Positions 10,401 through 25,400 of a DNA stretch of 64,000 nt are shown here, one piece after another. Source of the stretch: Centropus unirufus. Its lineage: Eukaryota; Chordata; Aves; Cuculiformes; Centropidae. The position numbers and the translations under genes were made by a program. Under the pieces are notes generated by a model. The model saw only the letters and a program-made list of their open reading frames with translations. It did no database searches and had not been told where the DNA came from. Every line of letters begins with the position of its first letter. Position 1 is the stretch's first letter. The stretch spans positions 1,178,001 to 1,242,000 of the forward strand of contig VYZI01000002.1 of the NCBI GenBank assembly GCA_013397695.1. Direction: 5' to 3'.

Positions 10401-13400
10401 TCTTGAAAGAACAGACAGCAGAAAACTTAGTCAGTGGATGTAATAATTTGTACCTGCCTGGATGAGTCAGCCATCAGCAAATGATAAAAATACCTGTTAC
10501 CGAACGGCAGGCATGATGTCCTAACTTGAGACTTACCTTTGATTAGTTTCTTGGACTTAAAACTTATTTCCCAGCAGCTAAATTTACAATTAGTAGAAAA
10601 CCTTAACAGTTTTAATTGCTGTGATAAAGTAGTTTATAACTGTACCTTATATCTCCTTATTTAGATTTTTGGATGCTTTGCACTGACTGAACTCAGCCAC
10701 GGAACCAATACCAGAGGCATACGGACTACTGCCACATTTGATCATGGCACTCAGGTTAGTTCTTAATGCACAGAAATAATGTTTGACGCTGTTAAGCTCT
10801 GTTATTTACTAGCGGGACAGAATGATTGAAGGATTTCTTTGATTAACAAGAAAGAATCAAGTTTAATTCCAAATGTTTTAAAAAAATACATTATAAGTAT
10901 TTACAGAAGCCAGCAATTTCTGTTTTTTTGTGCAAGTACTTATTTTAGTTTCTAGTTGTGATACAAAATAAGAATAGCATCCTCCTTCTTTATATCCCTT
11001 AACGAATTGTTGGATGTGCAGATTAATTATTTTTTTTGTGTTTAAATGTGAAGGCTTTATATATGAAAATCAATACTATTTCCTGAGATTAGAAAAAGAA
11101 ACACAAAAAAGAGATAGCACAACTATCAAAATTGCATAAGGAGAAGATGGTCCTGGTCACTGCAGTGGTTTCAGCCCTCACATGGAGTCACAGCTCAGCT
11201 TAAGCCAAGACCTAGGAAAAGCTTCTGTCATTTTGCTTTTTTAAGCTCCTTAAATGAGCATTTAAAAAGATGAATTTCAGGCTTTACAATGAAGTAATGA
11301 ACTTCTTCAGCTCTAAATTTTTCCTAGCTGCATATATGTTCTCCTAAGTTGAACACAATAAATGAGATCTCAGCTATTGGAGTGAGTACAGAATGAAATT
11401 CTGGCAGTCGGATGTTTCCAAAACATTACCATGGTCATGAAAAAAAAAAGTGTGTTCATGTTTACGGTTTATATATTTTTTTCTTTTCTTTCATTGTTAC
11501 AGGAATTTATCATCAATACTCCTGACTTTGAAGCTGCAAAGTTCTGGGTTGGTAATATGGGGAAACATGCCACTCATGCAGTTGTGTATGCCCAGCTCTA
11601 TACTCCCGATGGACAGTGCCAAGGATTACATTCCTTTGTTGTACAGGTTAGGTAGAAATGTTGCTGATCTCTTTTTTCTTTTTGGGGGAAAGTGAGTTCA
11701 AACTAAAGACCTCCTGTCATGTTTTTATTTATTACTGACCAGTAGCTACTGTAATCAATGCTTTCAACATTTATTGACATTGTAACAACTGTACTGTTTT
11801 TAAATATTCACTGTTTTTGTAGTTGTTTTTCAGCCAGCTGTATACTCTCAGATTAAAAACATTATATCAATATAATTAGAAAATTACTAAAGAGCTGAAA
11901 AGCCTCTAGATTGTCACACTATTTATATAGCTAGAACTAACTTTTGCTATAGGAAGTCCTGAAAGTCTTGGGTGAGGTTTACAATGACTTATGTTTGTCA
12001 ATGCACCAGGCTGATTGCATGAACTCTAAGCTCTTGCCACAGAGATCAGTTTTGATTAAAGGCATTAGCAAATACAGCAATGCCATAGGGAAGTTGTACC
12101 TAGGAAAAGGAGTCAGTTCCATAGTGAACAGATTTATTACAAGACCAGGAAATATCTAAAAGCTGATTGTAACTTAAAAGTTTCATTGATTCTTACTACT
12201 TCTGTGGACACCTGAGGAAGATTTCAGTGTGAATCTGATGAGAGCAGTCATCAGTGCTAAGGCATGTTTAACGCTGTGATGCAATTAGTGTCACATTGCT
12301 GATATAATTTTCATTAAGGGATCAATGCCCTGAATGATAAGATACGTAATTATGTTATATCCAGGATTATAAGTATGAAAAAAATGGAGAGCTTTCTTTA
12401 GCATTAATAAAAGAACACAAGTTGGGAATATTTTCTTTGGAAGTTCAACCAATAACTTTAATTGTTCCATAGCTGAAATAATGTTTTGTTCCACTTTCAT
12501 GCAGATTCGAGATACAAAAACTCTCCTGCCAATGCCAGGTGTGATGGTAGGTGACATAGGAAAGAAAATTGGGCAGAATGGCCTGGATAATGGGTAAGTC
12601 AATCCATTTCTAGGAGGAAACTTTCTAGGTTATATCACACTGTAGTGATACAAATACCCTCCTGTGTCAGTTCTGGCTTAATACCTACCTTAAGGTTTGG
12701 GCTCATTGCTTTCTGTTGATCCAGTTTGTTACAGGTATATGTGTCGTGCTTCATAATATGCCATTGTAATACACAAAGCAGAGGCATCCAAAGGTATCCT
12801 CTTTCAAATGTAATGGCTTTCACTGGCTTTCCAGAAGATGATAAGTCTTTCATAGTTGCCTTACCAGCCTCCTCCTGACACCCCAAATAGAGTGTAGTTG
12901 CAAAAGTAGGTCTGACTTTTATATTTGCATATATGCAAATCAGATTCATTGATGCTCTGGTGCCTGAAGACACAGATGAAATAAAGAAAATAGTACAGAA
13001 AATTAAGCTTAATAAAGCAAAAATGTGAGAAAAGGTGTGGGAAAGAAGGGAGTTTGGGGGTTGGTGGCGATTTTTGCCTTCAGTTGTATTACATCCTAGT
13101 AGCCACCAGGTGGCACTGCAACACGGGCCTGAGTAATCTTAAATCTAATTTAGGTTCGTATTTTTCTAGAAATGGTGGAATTATGCAGTTCATTCTTAAT
13201 TTGCAGCATAGTTTTATATAGAAGGAAAAGAGTGTGCTTCACACATAACATCAAAATGCACATGATTTTCAAATCCATTTATTCTCGGATCTATGGGGAA
13301 GAAATAGAGCGTTTCTTAAAATACTGATAATAACTGAATAATCTGAAGTTATAATCCACATAATACACTGTGAAAAACAGATACCAATAAATTCCTATCT

Positions 13401-16400
13401 TAATGTCCAAAGGATTCCCTTATCATAGTTATGACATCGCATGTCACTTAAAGTAATCATAAGGCATTCTGATCTTTCTCTTTACTGTGCATGTGCTGCT
13501 TTAAAAAAAGAATTATTATTTTCTGCTAACAGGAGTGCCTAAGGAGCCCCTATCATGGAACTAGATCTCTTCAGTGTAGATTAAGACAGTCTTTGCACTA
13601 GAAAGCCTAAGTTTAAAACAGCACCTGCAGATTAAGATAGATACCAACAGATACCCTTCATTCAGTTGAAAACTGTAGGAGCCTGTGTTCCTGACCTCCC
13701 TCAGCTTTTTTCTTTGGAAGCCTGAGGCTAGATCCCAACTTTGGTCATAGGAACTAGAGAAGTTTTCACTTTGCAACCTTCCTGCTCATACCGAGCTGTG
13801 AAAAGTGTCAGGATTTGTATGCATTGATCCTCAGAGGTACGTGAAGGCCTGATGGGGACTGAAAAGGTAGTAGCTTCGTAGCTCTGCGTCTGCAGACAGG
13901 AGAAGTTGTGCCACTCTAAGATAGACTTCTGGTTGCCTGATCTACAAAATGCAAATATTCACAGGGAGACAGTTCATCCAAGGCCACTAGACACTGCTTT
14001 GTTAAAGTGTTCTCCTAAGCAGTTTAGTAATCTTATATCTTAGCTTATCCCAGAGAAGCACAGCCTGCAGTTCTTGTGTGCTATATAGCCTGTTGTATGC
14101 AGTGACTGCAAATTTTAATCTTTACTGCATACTTTGCAAGTTTTTTCAGTGTATGTGTGAATACCACAGACATTCAATAAATCAGATATATTTCCATGTA
14201 ATTACAGGATAAATGGTCAGAGTGAAGATCAGAGTCAGGAGTCTTTGTTAGAGATGTCAGATTTTGTTTCTGTATTTTAAGAAGTTTATGCTATTGCTTT
14301 TCAATATGGGTACAGGGAGTTAGGCTCCTGAAACTTATATAGGACATAGGGAAGGAAATCCAGAGCTTCCTTGGAAAATACTGTTGATTTATGCTACATA
14401 AGAGAACAGAGTAGGTGATTGTAGTTGTCCCTTCTGGCTCTGGAAAACAATTACTCACTTGGGTCATTTGGCTGAAGGCTGGTTTCCTGCTAAGGCAGAG
14501 TGCAATGTTTCTCTTTCAGTAAGAGAAAGAATTTCAGAAGCAATGTGAGTCTTTTGCAGTGTAAATCGAATTGTCTAGCCTGCTCCTTGAAAGTCTGTCT
14601 TTCCAAAGACTTCTCATTGCTTCATAATTGAAATATCCAAAATTCACATGGATTTTTCAAATCTTTGTAATTTCAGCTATCCTGACAACAACAAAAAAAA
14701 AAACCGACAAAATCACTTCAAAATATTTAACAATTGTTCTCTCTAACATTCACAAGAATTTGTGTAATCGATACATAAATTGTTAAAAATAGTACTTCAA
14801 TTTTCCTTATGGAGAGTTTAAACTGGTTTTGTGCTTTGTTACCAAAAATAAATCAAACTACCACCAGGGGATGCAAGTGCTTCAGTCTTTATTTTTGTAA
14901 TATAAAAATGTCCACCTGTTGCTTGTGCTCTGACAGTCTTTGAAATATGCTGTTCTCCAATATCTCAAAATGGAAGTAGCTGAGGGAAAAATAACCACTG
15001 AAAAAACTTTCGGGTTTTGGCATCCAGGGGCTTTTCAGTAAACTGAATGGCAGGCATAAAGGTACAGAAAGGAAGAGTTTGGCTAAGTGCTGATGTACAT
15101 TTCTGTTTCTTCCCTTTTTTTTTCTTTTTTTGTTTTTTTTTTTTGTCTGCCCTGGCTACTGGAACATCGCCAAAAATAACCATTACTGCAGTGCACTCCA
15201 CAAGTAGAAATGATGCCCAACTTAATCTGCATGGGGAAGAGTTTGAAAATCAGTAATGATTGTGTTTCTGAAGTGGTCCTTAAGGTGCCTGTCTTTGTAA
15301 ACCCTGCTTTGAGTTCCTTCAGCTGTGTCCACTGAAAATTATGTACGCAGTTTGTTGAGCAGACAAAACCTATGATAAGGGAAGAACTAGTGAAATGAAT
15401 CAAGGATACAGCATACCACTGCCAGAGTGGAAGCTGCTTTTTTTAAATTAATTGCTTCTAGGGGAGAAAAAGATCTTTCTAGGGAAAGAAGAATTGTTAG
15501 CTCTATCTCATTACAATGATAGGCTTTGGAAAACTGAAGTTTAATAGTAGCTGTTTAGCAACCTTTCATGTACAGTTAAAATGTGATCAATCTCTGCAAA
15601 TACAGCATGCTAAGACATTCCTTGTGTTCTCTAGCAATCGCTGAGGCTGTGTTCCGTTTCCTAGAGCCTGACAACAAACAAAAAGACCCAAGAGGAAGTG
15701 GGTTTAGGGGACATATTGGGCAGAAGAGTAGTAAGTGTTGTAAAATATCCCTCCTGGTAGTAGATTGCAGGTTCTGAAGGGTACCACAGTTCCATGTATA
15801 TTGAAGAAAATGGTGTACATCACACAACCTCCAAGCCTTCACTGGTTATTTTTAAACAGCTAATTCTGGTTTTTTGTTGTTTGTAACTATTTCAGTATCA
15901 GTGCCAATAATACATTAAGATTCTGCTACTGCTAGTTTAAGAATAGAACAGATGGAGGTCTAGTCCTTCAAATAGTTTTTGTCTCCTAGTATTTATCCTC
16001 TTAACTCTTCTTTAGATTTTGCAGTGGTTGCGGTTATTTCCCTAGGAAGATAGGAGCTGTAATACATGGTTTAGCCTCTAAATAGCCTCTTGGAGCTTCA
16101 TTTTGCAATCTGAAGCTGTAGATTGGTGAAGGCAATTTCCATACTCGCCTTCTTTGGTTGCTTGCTTCTATTCCCACACTGCCTTTTTCTTTATTCTGGG
16201 ACAAACATTTGTGTAACTGTGTAGGGGGCTCAGCTAGGGAACTGGAACTTCCTTAAAACTTATTCAAGCGCCCCCCGGCCACCCAACCTGGCCCAGATTT
16301 GGATGATTTCAACCAGATCATTTGTCAGGTCTGGTTCACTGCACGGCCACAGAGGAAGCTGTTCCAGTACAGGGAAAGAAACAGTACAGGGATGTGAATA

Positions 16401-19400
16401 AGAAAGCAAGTGTAGAATTCAATCCTGCTTCTCAAATAAACATGCTTATGCTTGTTTAATATTTTTATCATCTTGCAGCCTCTAACCAGAGCCACAAACA
16501 ATTGCAATAGTAATGGAACAGCTATAAAATTAATATAAATGTTAAAAATAGCCATGCCTATATTTATGATATTTGAATATAGTATTATCAACCCATCAGT
16601 CCTTGTGAACAGTGCCATTTTCACAGTTAAAACAAATATTTTGCAAGACACGCCCTGAACGTATGCAATTTAAGTCAAAACAGTGATTTTTGCAGTGACA
16701 TCATTGCTATTTCCCCATTTTGCCCTCTCCACTTAATTTCTACAGTCAAGGTTAGGCACTACATGTATATATACTAAGACACTATGCTATATATATGCAC
16801 ATTACTAAGATGTATTCACATTAATAAGGGCTGCTGCCTTATCCCTTCATTTTTGTCACTTGCAAGTACCTCAAAACTATGTAGCCATAGCCAGTTTATA
16901 TTGACAGGCACTTGAAGGTGCGAATGGGGGAGGTAGATTCAGATGTGGTTGGAAAGACCTTTGACATCATAACACCCAACCGTACTGAGTCCAACCACAG
17001 AAATACAGCTTCTTGTCTGCAGTGTACTTCAACCTTTTTCTACCTTAGCATAGCTCAGCCAGCTCTCAACACTCACAGGAGTCTGCACATCCAGAACTCC
17101 TTGCAAGACTGGCACTAAGACTATAGTAACTTCAGGGTGAGTTGGTCTATGAAGTCCATTAAGATAGGATTAGGAGGCCTTTAAAATGCTGTGTTGTTTT
17201 ATCATTGCTCTTGAGCATTAATGTTACAGAGCTGAATTCTTAGATCAGAGCCTTGATTGTAGAAACCAGAGCTAAAATATTACCTTGTATTTTTCCCCAG
17301 CTTCTCTGTAACTCTTTTCAACTCTAACCTTTCTATGAGTTTTCAGTCTGGAGTATACGACTTCTGCAAGTTTTTCACCAAACCTCTAAAGTCTTATTCG
17401 TCCCAAGGTTTACTGTATCCCGTAAACAGCCATGAGATCACTTGACTCACAGCCTTCCAATGCTCTTCACCTGCTTTCTGTTTTTGGCTGGAAGGACTGA
17501 AGGAACTGTCCCTGCACCATCTCTAACATAGTCAATAACAAAAGTTGGCAGGAAAGGCATTTTGGGGAGTCTAAAACTCACCAACACATGTTTGAATTAT
17601 TTGTACTGTAGGTAACAGCTTATTAATTTAGTACTGGCAAAAGGAGCTCATAGCTTTTCCAGCTGCTCCTTTTTTTCATCAACATTACTGCAGACCAGAT
17701 GAATTACTATTGCATGATTTAAAGTCAGTGAGATTAACTTTGCTTGAAATGTTGCCTGAGCTTCACTCTGCTCAACTCAGCTAGGTAGAAATCTGTGTGA
17801 TAGGTTTTTTTCACTTGTGGTCTACATGATGCAAAATTGCACATTGTTATAGAACCCTTTGATGTATATGATAAGTGGCAAATATCTGTCTTTCTTACTG
17901 AGGGCTCTTAATCTCGGTCACACTGTTTGCTATGCAGAAGAGGCCCCAAGTAGGGTAGCTATCAAACCTATGGACTTGTCATCACCATGTGAAATGTAGC
18001 CATTTTCCAAACTTGTCAGTACATGATATCCCCATGACTGTGTATACAGTTCCGTAACTGTAAGATATTTATTCAATTCTTTAAGGAGATTTTCCCCCTG
18101 AATGCGTTGACAGATGTGGTCCATGTCTATTCACCATGGTTTCTAGGCTAATAACCACCAGAAATGTGATCGTTGACTTCATTTACTCTTACTACTTATT
18201 TTTAATATGTTCCACTATCAAGTTCAAATTGGGCAGTATGTCTTAACAATTTCAAGCAGCAGAGTTCTTGGAGAAGAAGTCTAACAGCAGTTGGAAATGA
18301 TCTCACAAAGTTGCCCTGCTCCCAGGTCCTGTAAGGTTCTGCTTTTATTATCAACATTGGTGCTTATAGGCGATATATCTCATTTCTTTACTCATGGGAA
18401 TTTTCTCTCTGGTTTTTAATTGCTAGTTCTGTCTCTCTCTTTTGCTTCTTAAAGTCTTTTGGATCTTATATGTGTTTATTTTGATAGCAGCTTACAGAAA
18501 AAAAAAAGGAAAAAAATGTACCCATAATGGACAATATCAAGGAAAATATCTAAACTTTCAAAAACTGTTACATTAATTTTGTTAATTTTTTGTTAATTTT
18601 GATTTTAAGAAAATAGACTCTCTTATGATTGGAAATTTAGTATTCTGATTCACTGGTTGTGAAAAAAGTTATTAGAGAAGGGTATACATGTGTATTTTAA
18701 TTTAAATAATTATATTTACACAATTTTATGTAGTACAGAATTAGCTACATTATATTTACGCCAGATTATACTAAAACGTTCTATGATTTTTTTTGCTCTT
18801 TCCAACAAAAGGCTTCCTCTAAATTTAACTACTTGGGATTGCATCAAAACAAATCAAAATGGGTAAAATTGTTTAGGTCATTTTAGAAGCTGTTTTGGCA
18901 TGCATTTGCCACATGATTGATATTAGTAGGCTTGAATTTCCTAAAAGTAGGTTACCTGAGTATAGATTGATATGGTAGTAGATCTGAATTTGCTTTTTAA
19001 GAGTTTAAAACTAGTACCAATAGAAATAATTTTCTGCAACCACTCAGCTTTGCTGAATGAATTGAACTAATTACTCAGTGTAAAACACAAAGGGACAATT
19101 TGGCATCTTGTTCATTGTCATTACTACCACAAATCTTACCATTCATCACACACAGGACTAAAGATGCTCCAAGTATTTATTTACAAAGAGAAGGCCCAAG
19201 AGCTGGAGCACCTTGAAATTTCCTCCTAATCTGTACCCAAAAGATTGTATCATCTCTCTCTTAGGTAAACCCTTCCTGCAGTCTGGTTTATGATTCCAGC
19301 TTTTACCGCCCATTCGATAGCTTTAAAAAATAACATTTCATTGCTTTCCTCCATGTATCTTTTCCTACTTAGGAGGGATCTTTTATAAAGATGTATGAAG

Positions 19401-22400
19401 CTCCCTAATTTTCACCAGTCCAATTCCTCCTTAAAATTCTCATTTGCTTAAATGGCTTTTTAAAAAAAATATGAATGCTTAGCTGTGAACCTGTGATGGA
19501 AAGTGTCTAATCACTAAAGTATTCTTCAGTAGTTTGTGTCTGCCTCGCTGTTTGTGTGAACACATTTGTAATTCTTGCTTTGTGCTTGGATTGTAAGCTC
19601 CTAGGAGGAAGCACCTTCTTGTAGCCTCATGGTTACGCAGTAACTAGGAAAAGAGAATCCTGAACTTGGGACATAAACCTTGCCACACACACTCTCCTGT
19701 AACTAAAGTAATGAATAATAATAACTAAAAAGATTCAGTTCCATCTAATATGCACTCTATTGCTTAAAAATATTGGAGTTGCTATACAGTTTTAGTTGTG
19801 ATGGATTTTGTTGCAGGTATAGGAAGTGGAGAATGTGGATTTAACCATAAGATCTTTTTGAATGCGATATTTTATTTTAAATGATACAAAAAATATTAAT
19901 GAAGATGGAAGTCAAATTTTTGGACATTCTAAATTTGCTTCTGTTAGAATGAAGTGTCTCACTGCAGCTGGCACTTAATAAAGCACTTTTTTAGCATGGT
20001 TAAGGGCAGTAAGCAGCTGGTTCTTGGTTATGATCGCATGCTTTTTTTGTTTTGTGGCTAAGTCCAAAAATACTATATATCTCTAAGGCTGAATAAATTC
20101 AGTATGCAGATTTATTTCCTTGGAAACAACTCGTTATTTTAAAGCACATGCAGCAGTGCAGCCCTTATGTAATTTATTAATGTGAAAGACCTGGCTCTCC
20201 TGAGCCTTATTAAATAGATCAGCCTGTATTGGCAGGAAAAAGGAATTTGCTTTGATTACAAATGCAGCTTTTCAAGCGCTATTAGATACTGAGATATTCG
20301 TGAGTGGAGCTGATATTACTGCTATCGTGCCAAATTGTATTGCCCATTTGTGTGAAACAGTTCATGCACTTTCTTCCTGATGTATGTGAATACTTGGGCC
20401 ATTAAACCTATTTTAACAACTTCCTTCTTTACTGCTGCTAGGCTCCCGCAATTTAGAAAAGGTTATCTTGCTCTTCCTTTTTGAGATGCTACATTCCAGG
20501 AAGCACAAATCCTAGTTTGAGTTTAAACAAAGGAAAATTTTCCATTCATTTCCTTCTCAGGGCACTCTTTCAGCTATGTCCTCATTTGAATTGAAATAAC
20601 ATGAATAATCTTCACAGTTCTGTATTTTAGACTCATAAAAATGTATAGTCTCTCTGTTCCAAAGCGATCTTCACACTGGACTGGAGAGCATTTCAGTGAA
20701 GCACACAGTTCAGCAGAATTGTTTGTGGCAGGGAATTATTAGGAGTCAGAATGGCTCAGTTGCATTCTGAGCAAAAGAAGTTGTTAACTTCCCAAGATTT
20801 TCCATAGCTGAGATACCAAGATAAGTAAGTTACCTAAACTTATGCAAACTGAGAATTCAGTTCAGGTTTCTGGGCTGTTTGCGAAAGTGTCTGTCAAGCT
20901 GCCCCTGTACTCTAATAAGTAACTTTACTTGTCCTTCTCCTCAAACAGAACACATTGCTCATCCTTCCATTAGTTGTTTACTTCTTTACATGTGAAGCTG
21001 CTGAAATGCTCTCCTGGAATCAATGAAATGCTTATTTTGCTGTGGGGTTTTTTTTTAAGCATAACCTCAATTTTTAATTAAAAATATGAAGTTAAGAATG
21101 ATAAAAAAAAATTCTCGTCTTGAATTTCTTCTTTTCCTCTGCTCCTGTGAGTCTGAAAGCTTTTGTTCTCCCAGGCATATTCACCTAAAATTACCTACCT
21201 GACTTGATGACTACTGTTTTCCATCACTGATATATGCCTGACATCATTCTGTAATGTAGACACCTCAGGCTTTGTCAAGGTAGATTTTAAATTGCTTGTT
21301 TATTTTTTTAAACAGATTTGCCATGTTCCATAATGTCAGGATACCTAAAGAAAACATAGTTAATGTAGCTGGAGATGTCACAGCTGAGGGGAAGTACTCA
21401 AGTTCAGTCAAGGTATGAATCGAGATTTGGTTTCATTAATAGAGTTCATTAAATATACAACGAGTAAGAGATAGCACTTGGGCCCCTAATGTTGGGATGT
21501 AGTAGATACTTTGACTTTAAAAAGGCTGTTGACAATTACACAATAGAATGCTGGCTTTTTAACTGCCTCTCAGAGATGTTTCAACTCAATACCTTACTAA
21601 CTTTACTAATTTCATGACCTTATGCACTACCCAGCTGATCTCATAGTCTACTCTGGGTATTGCACGAATGCCTTATAAATAAATAATAATAATAATGATA
21701 AATAATAATAAAAAATAATAAAATTGGCCGGTCCTCTGACCTTCTGACTATGCTACCAGAGTTTAATCTTTACAGGGGAGTTAAATGAAGTGTTAGTCCC
21801 ACCATTCAGTCTGCGCCTTTTGTTCATTCAGGATGTTAAGGAGCGTTTCAGTGCAACCCTGGGATCCTTGTCCACTGGCAGAATTCTGATCACAGCAATT
21901 TCTGTGACCAATTTAAAGCTTGCCATCTCAATAGCCATTCGCTTCTCAGCAACTCGCCATCAGTTTGGACCAACTGATGAAGAAGAAATACCTGTTCTTG
22001 AATACCAAACACAGGTAAATACTATGAAATTCACATCTACAGGCTTTCATGTAATGAAACTCAGATTCAGAGCTTCTGTAGATCACAATAGCAGCACTGA
22101 AGCTAGTGAAATTGAAATTGTCTGTGTCATCTGAAATGTCACTGTAGTGCAGCTGTGGGGATTTACTCTAACTCAGGATCTTTTGGTGTAATCAGGCTTC
22201 TTACATAAGTGCTTGGAATATCAAACCCTGTTCATGTTTCTCTGAAGTACCTAGAAGCAGTTTGTCTTCTAAATAGTACCCTTTTCAGAGAATGACTGTT
22301 TTCTGCACACGTGAAACTACTGTAGATGTCACAACTATTATTTGTTTAAAACTGTCATTACCTCTTTTGCCAGTGTGCTTTAATCAGTGTTTTTCTGCAG

Positions 22401-25400
22401 ATTATGCAAATGAAAAACACCTTTTTCTCTGGGAAAATAGAGTACATAGAATAAGTGGGAAACGGAGAAAACTCAGATCTGCAGAATGAGAAAGCTTAAT
22501 ATATAAGATGTAATGAAAACAAACTTGAAAAGTGGGCACTTTTTTCCAAGTTTACAATTAATCTTGCAACTTTGAAAAATTTTATGAGTTTCTTCCTACT
22601 GCCTTCTTGCTGCCTCTTCTGAATAAGCCAAAGTTATCTTCACACTATTCTTTGAGTCAATTTTACTTAGTTTTGGTTTGAACCTCTCAGTCCTTTCTTT
22701 GCTATACCGCAAAAGCTTCCTCAAGCATTTTCTCTTTTCCTTCATGGGTTTCATGGGCTCCATCTGAGCTGCAAGGAACAGCAACTATGCTTTTTTCTCT
22801 GCTTCCCAGCCCATTTTTTTTTAAGTTTTTCACAGAATGCAACCAACACCGTCATGAACTCAGCAATGAACAAGCAACTGAAACAGTTACATCCTCAGTC
22901 ATGTTGGTACTGAAAAAACACATGAATCATGGCTGGCCTCAGCATGCCAGACTTTATATAAACACAGGGAAAGAATATGTCATTGGTCCCCAAATCTTCA
23001 GTGAATTTCTGGACTGTTTTTACAGAATTTTTATCACTAATTCATAAAACCATAGAATGGTTTGAGTTTGAAAGCGGCTTAAAGATCATCCAGTTCCAAA
23101 CCCCCTGCCATGCACAGGGACACCTCTTACTAGAACAGGCTGCTCAAGGCCCTATCCAGCCTGGCCTTGAACACCTCCAGGGAAGTGAGATCCACAACCT
23201 CCCTGAGCAACCCGTTCCAGTGATTCACAGTGATGAATTTCTTCTTGATGTCTATAATGAACTGGAATAACATGACTGTAACTTGTGTGTAGAGTAGTTA
23301 CACTTAATTTAAGTGTTCTTCTCCATAAGACAGTTTTCCAATTTGAACAAAGAAAAAGCAAATGCATTGGTTTAATATTATAAGATAGTTATATGTATAT
23401 ATGTAACTAGAAAGGACATATATATCAATTTGTGATCAAATTTATTTTAATTTTTATTCTAGCAATGGCGTCTTATTCCTTATCTGGCGGCCACATATGC
23501 CTTAGATTATTTCTCCAAATCCGTGTTTGAGAACTTCATAGAATTTTATGCAGGTGTATTGACAAAGCAAAGGAGTCAGAGACAGGTGAGACATATACAC
23601 ATTTCTTCTTAGTGGGGTTCTTACTGTAATAAACTGGAAAGACCTACTTCAAAGTCCTAGGCCATCTTACTGTCAAGAATGCTAGGGCAATGTCTCGGGA
23701 AATACAGGAGACAGAAAGTAGTGATTAAAGCTGCACCCAATAAAGCATCCTAATTAATTTTGGTAGAGTGGTCAATATTTTTTTTATTTCTCTGGGATTT
23801 AAGATTATGCGTCTTTGCAGAATTAGTCATCATAAGTATATGATAATAATGTAAATTCAGCTAATAAGTATTGTAAATAATACTGCTTTCTGAAATTATA
23901 CTATTCTCAATTCCTGCACAGACTCTGAGTCTAGCTTGAGTTTACAATTCATATTCATGCATTAGGACAAATAGTTTTTAAGGGAAAAGTTAAGACTTTT
24001 GAGTCTTATTACTGAATTTCTTGTCTACCATCAGACCATTGTAGTCACCTACACGTTGGCTTTGTGTTGCTCAGATCTCACTTAAACACTCAGGCTTTTT
24101 TCAACTAAAAATGCTCCTGAAAGATGTGTATGCCAGTGGCTGGGTAGTCGGATTTCTTCTCTTTGCACAAACCACAGAAGAATCTGGTGATTTTTTAATC
24201 TGATATTTTATCTCTGGAGGTCTTCAGTGCAGTCACTAATCTTGGGCAAAACAGTGGCTATCTGAAAAAAATGTGACAGAAAAATCTGATTGTTGACTAT
24301 ATTAAGAATGTAATCCTTATGAATTACTTCTGTTCTACAGAAGAAAAAAAAAACAACAAAATACACCAGAAAACCTGAAAGTCCATTTTCATAGTTTAGT
24401 CCTGGCCCGGCCAATTTCAGCAGCTAATACTGAGCAATGCCCTTCCCACTCCCCACCCCTAGATAAGGGAAATGAGAGGAAAAAGACTTGTGGGATGGAA
24501 ACTAAACTAAAACAGCTTTAATAAATAGTAATAGTGATAATTATAATAACAGTAACAACAAGAAGAAGGAAATAATAAGAAGGTGATGGAATATAAACAA
24601 GTGTATGAAATCCCTCCGCCACCCCTGATGACTATAGGTCACCACAAGTGCTGGACACGCCCATATGTCCATTACCTGGCATAAATTATTAATGTCACAG
24701 ATAAGAAAGTTAGTGCTGCTGGTGTTTCATTTGTGGAAGGGCTCTTTAGTGGCAGCAGAAAAATGCCTATAAATAGATCTCAGAAAGTTTTATGTATTTT
24801 TTGCAAGTTACTAATTTCACAAATTCTGTGTAAAAGTTGTGATTCACTTGTAATTTGTTTTTCACAAAGGCTGATATGGGACGTGAAATTCATGCCTTAT
24901 CTGCTGCCAGCAAACCACTGTCCTCTTGGACTGCTCAGCATGCAGCCCAGGAGTGCCGAGAAGCTTGCGGGGGGCACGGTTACCTTGCCAGTAAGTTACA
25001 GAGTACTACATAAACTCGGAAAGAGGATTGTTACCTTGATGCAGTATTTGGTTGTTGATACATGATGGGGTCTGAATTTCAGCAATATGTTTAGAAAGGG
25101 TTTTTAATTTGTATTTTAAAAGTTCATTTTATACCTGATACCACTAGAAGAGCCAAACTGGTGCAGCATCTGTACCAGCATTTGGACAGAATAAGATTGT
25201 ACATGTGATTCAGTCTCAGTTCCAAAAATAAAGATGCAGACTATAGGTGGAAATTCCCCATATAAGATGAATGATACACTTTTCTTAAGTCTTTCCAATA
25301 TATTCATCTCCACAAGCTAAACCTCAAGCTTGTGTTATGGTAACAATAGCTATACATACAGGAATAGACAACTCTCTTGCATTTTGTCACAGAATGATTA

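Larger units (their letters stand above)
12594..21315 (+). other. ACOX3 intron 7 (8.7 kb)
   Basis: The largest intron contains simple T-rich tracts (15114-15144), a near-consensus CTCF motif at 13101-13119 with a weaker one at 14858-14876, and a faint CR1-type remnant near 16945. No coding exon was recognised on either strand. Confidence 0.7.

Noticed and set aside
14965..15403. Lys-rich minus-strand frames
   Set aside because: They come from the T-rich tract at 15114-15144 and have no homology.
21674..21722. Repeated units that might suggest a CRISPR-like array
   Set aside because: This is an AAT microsatellite in a vertebrate intron, without spacers.
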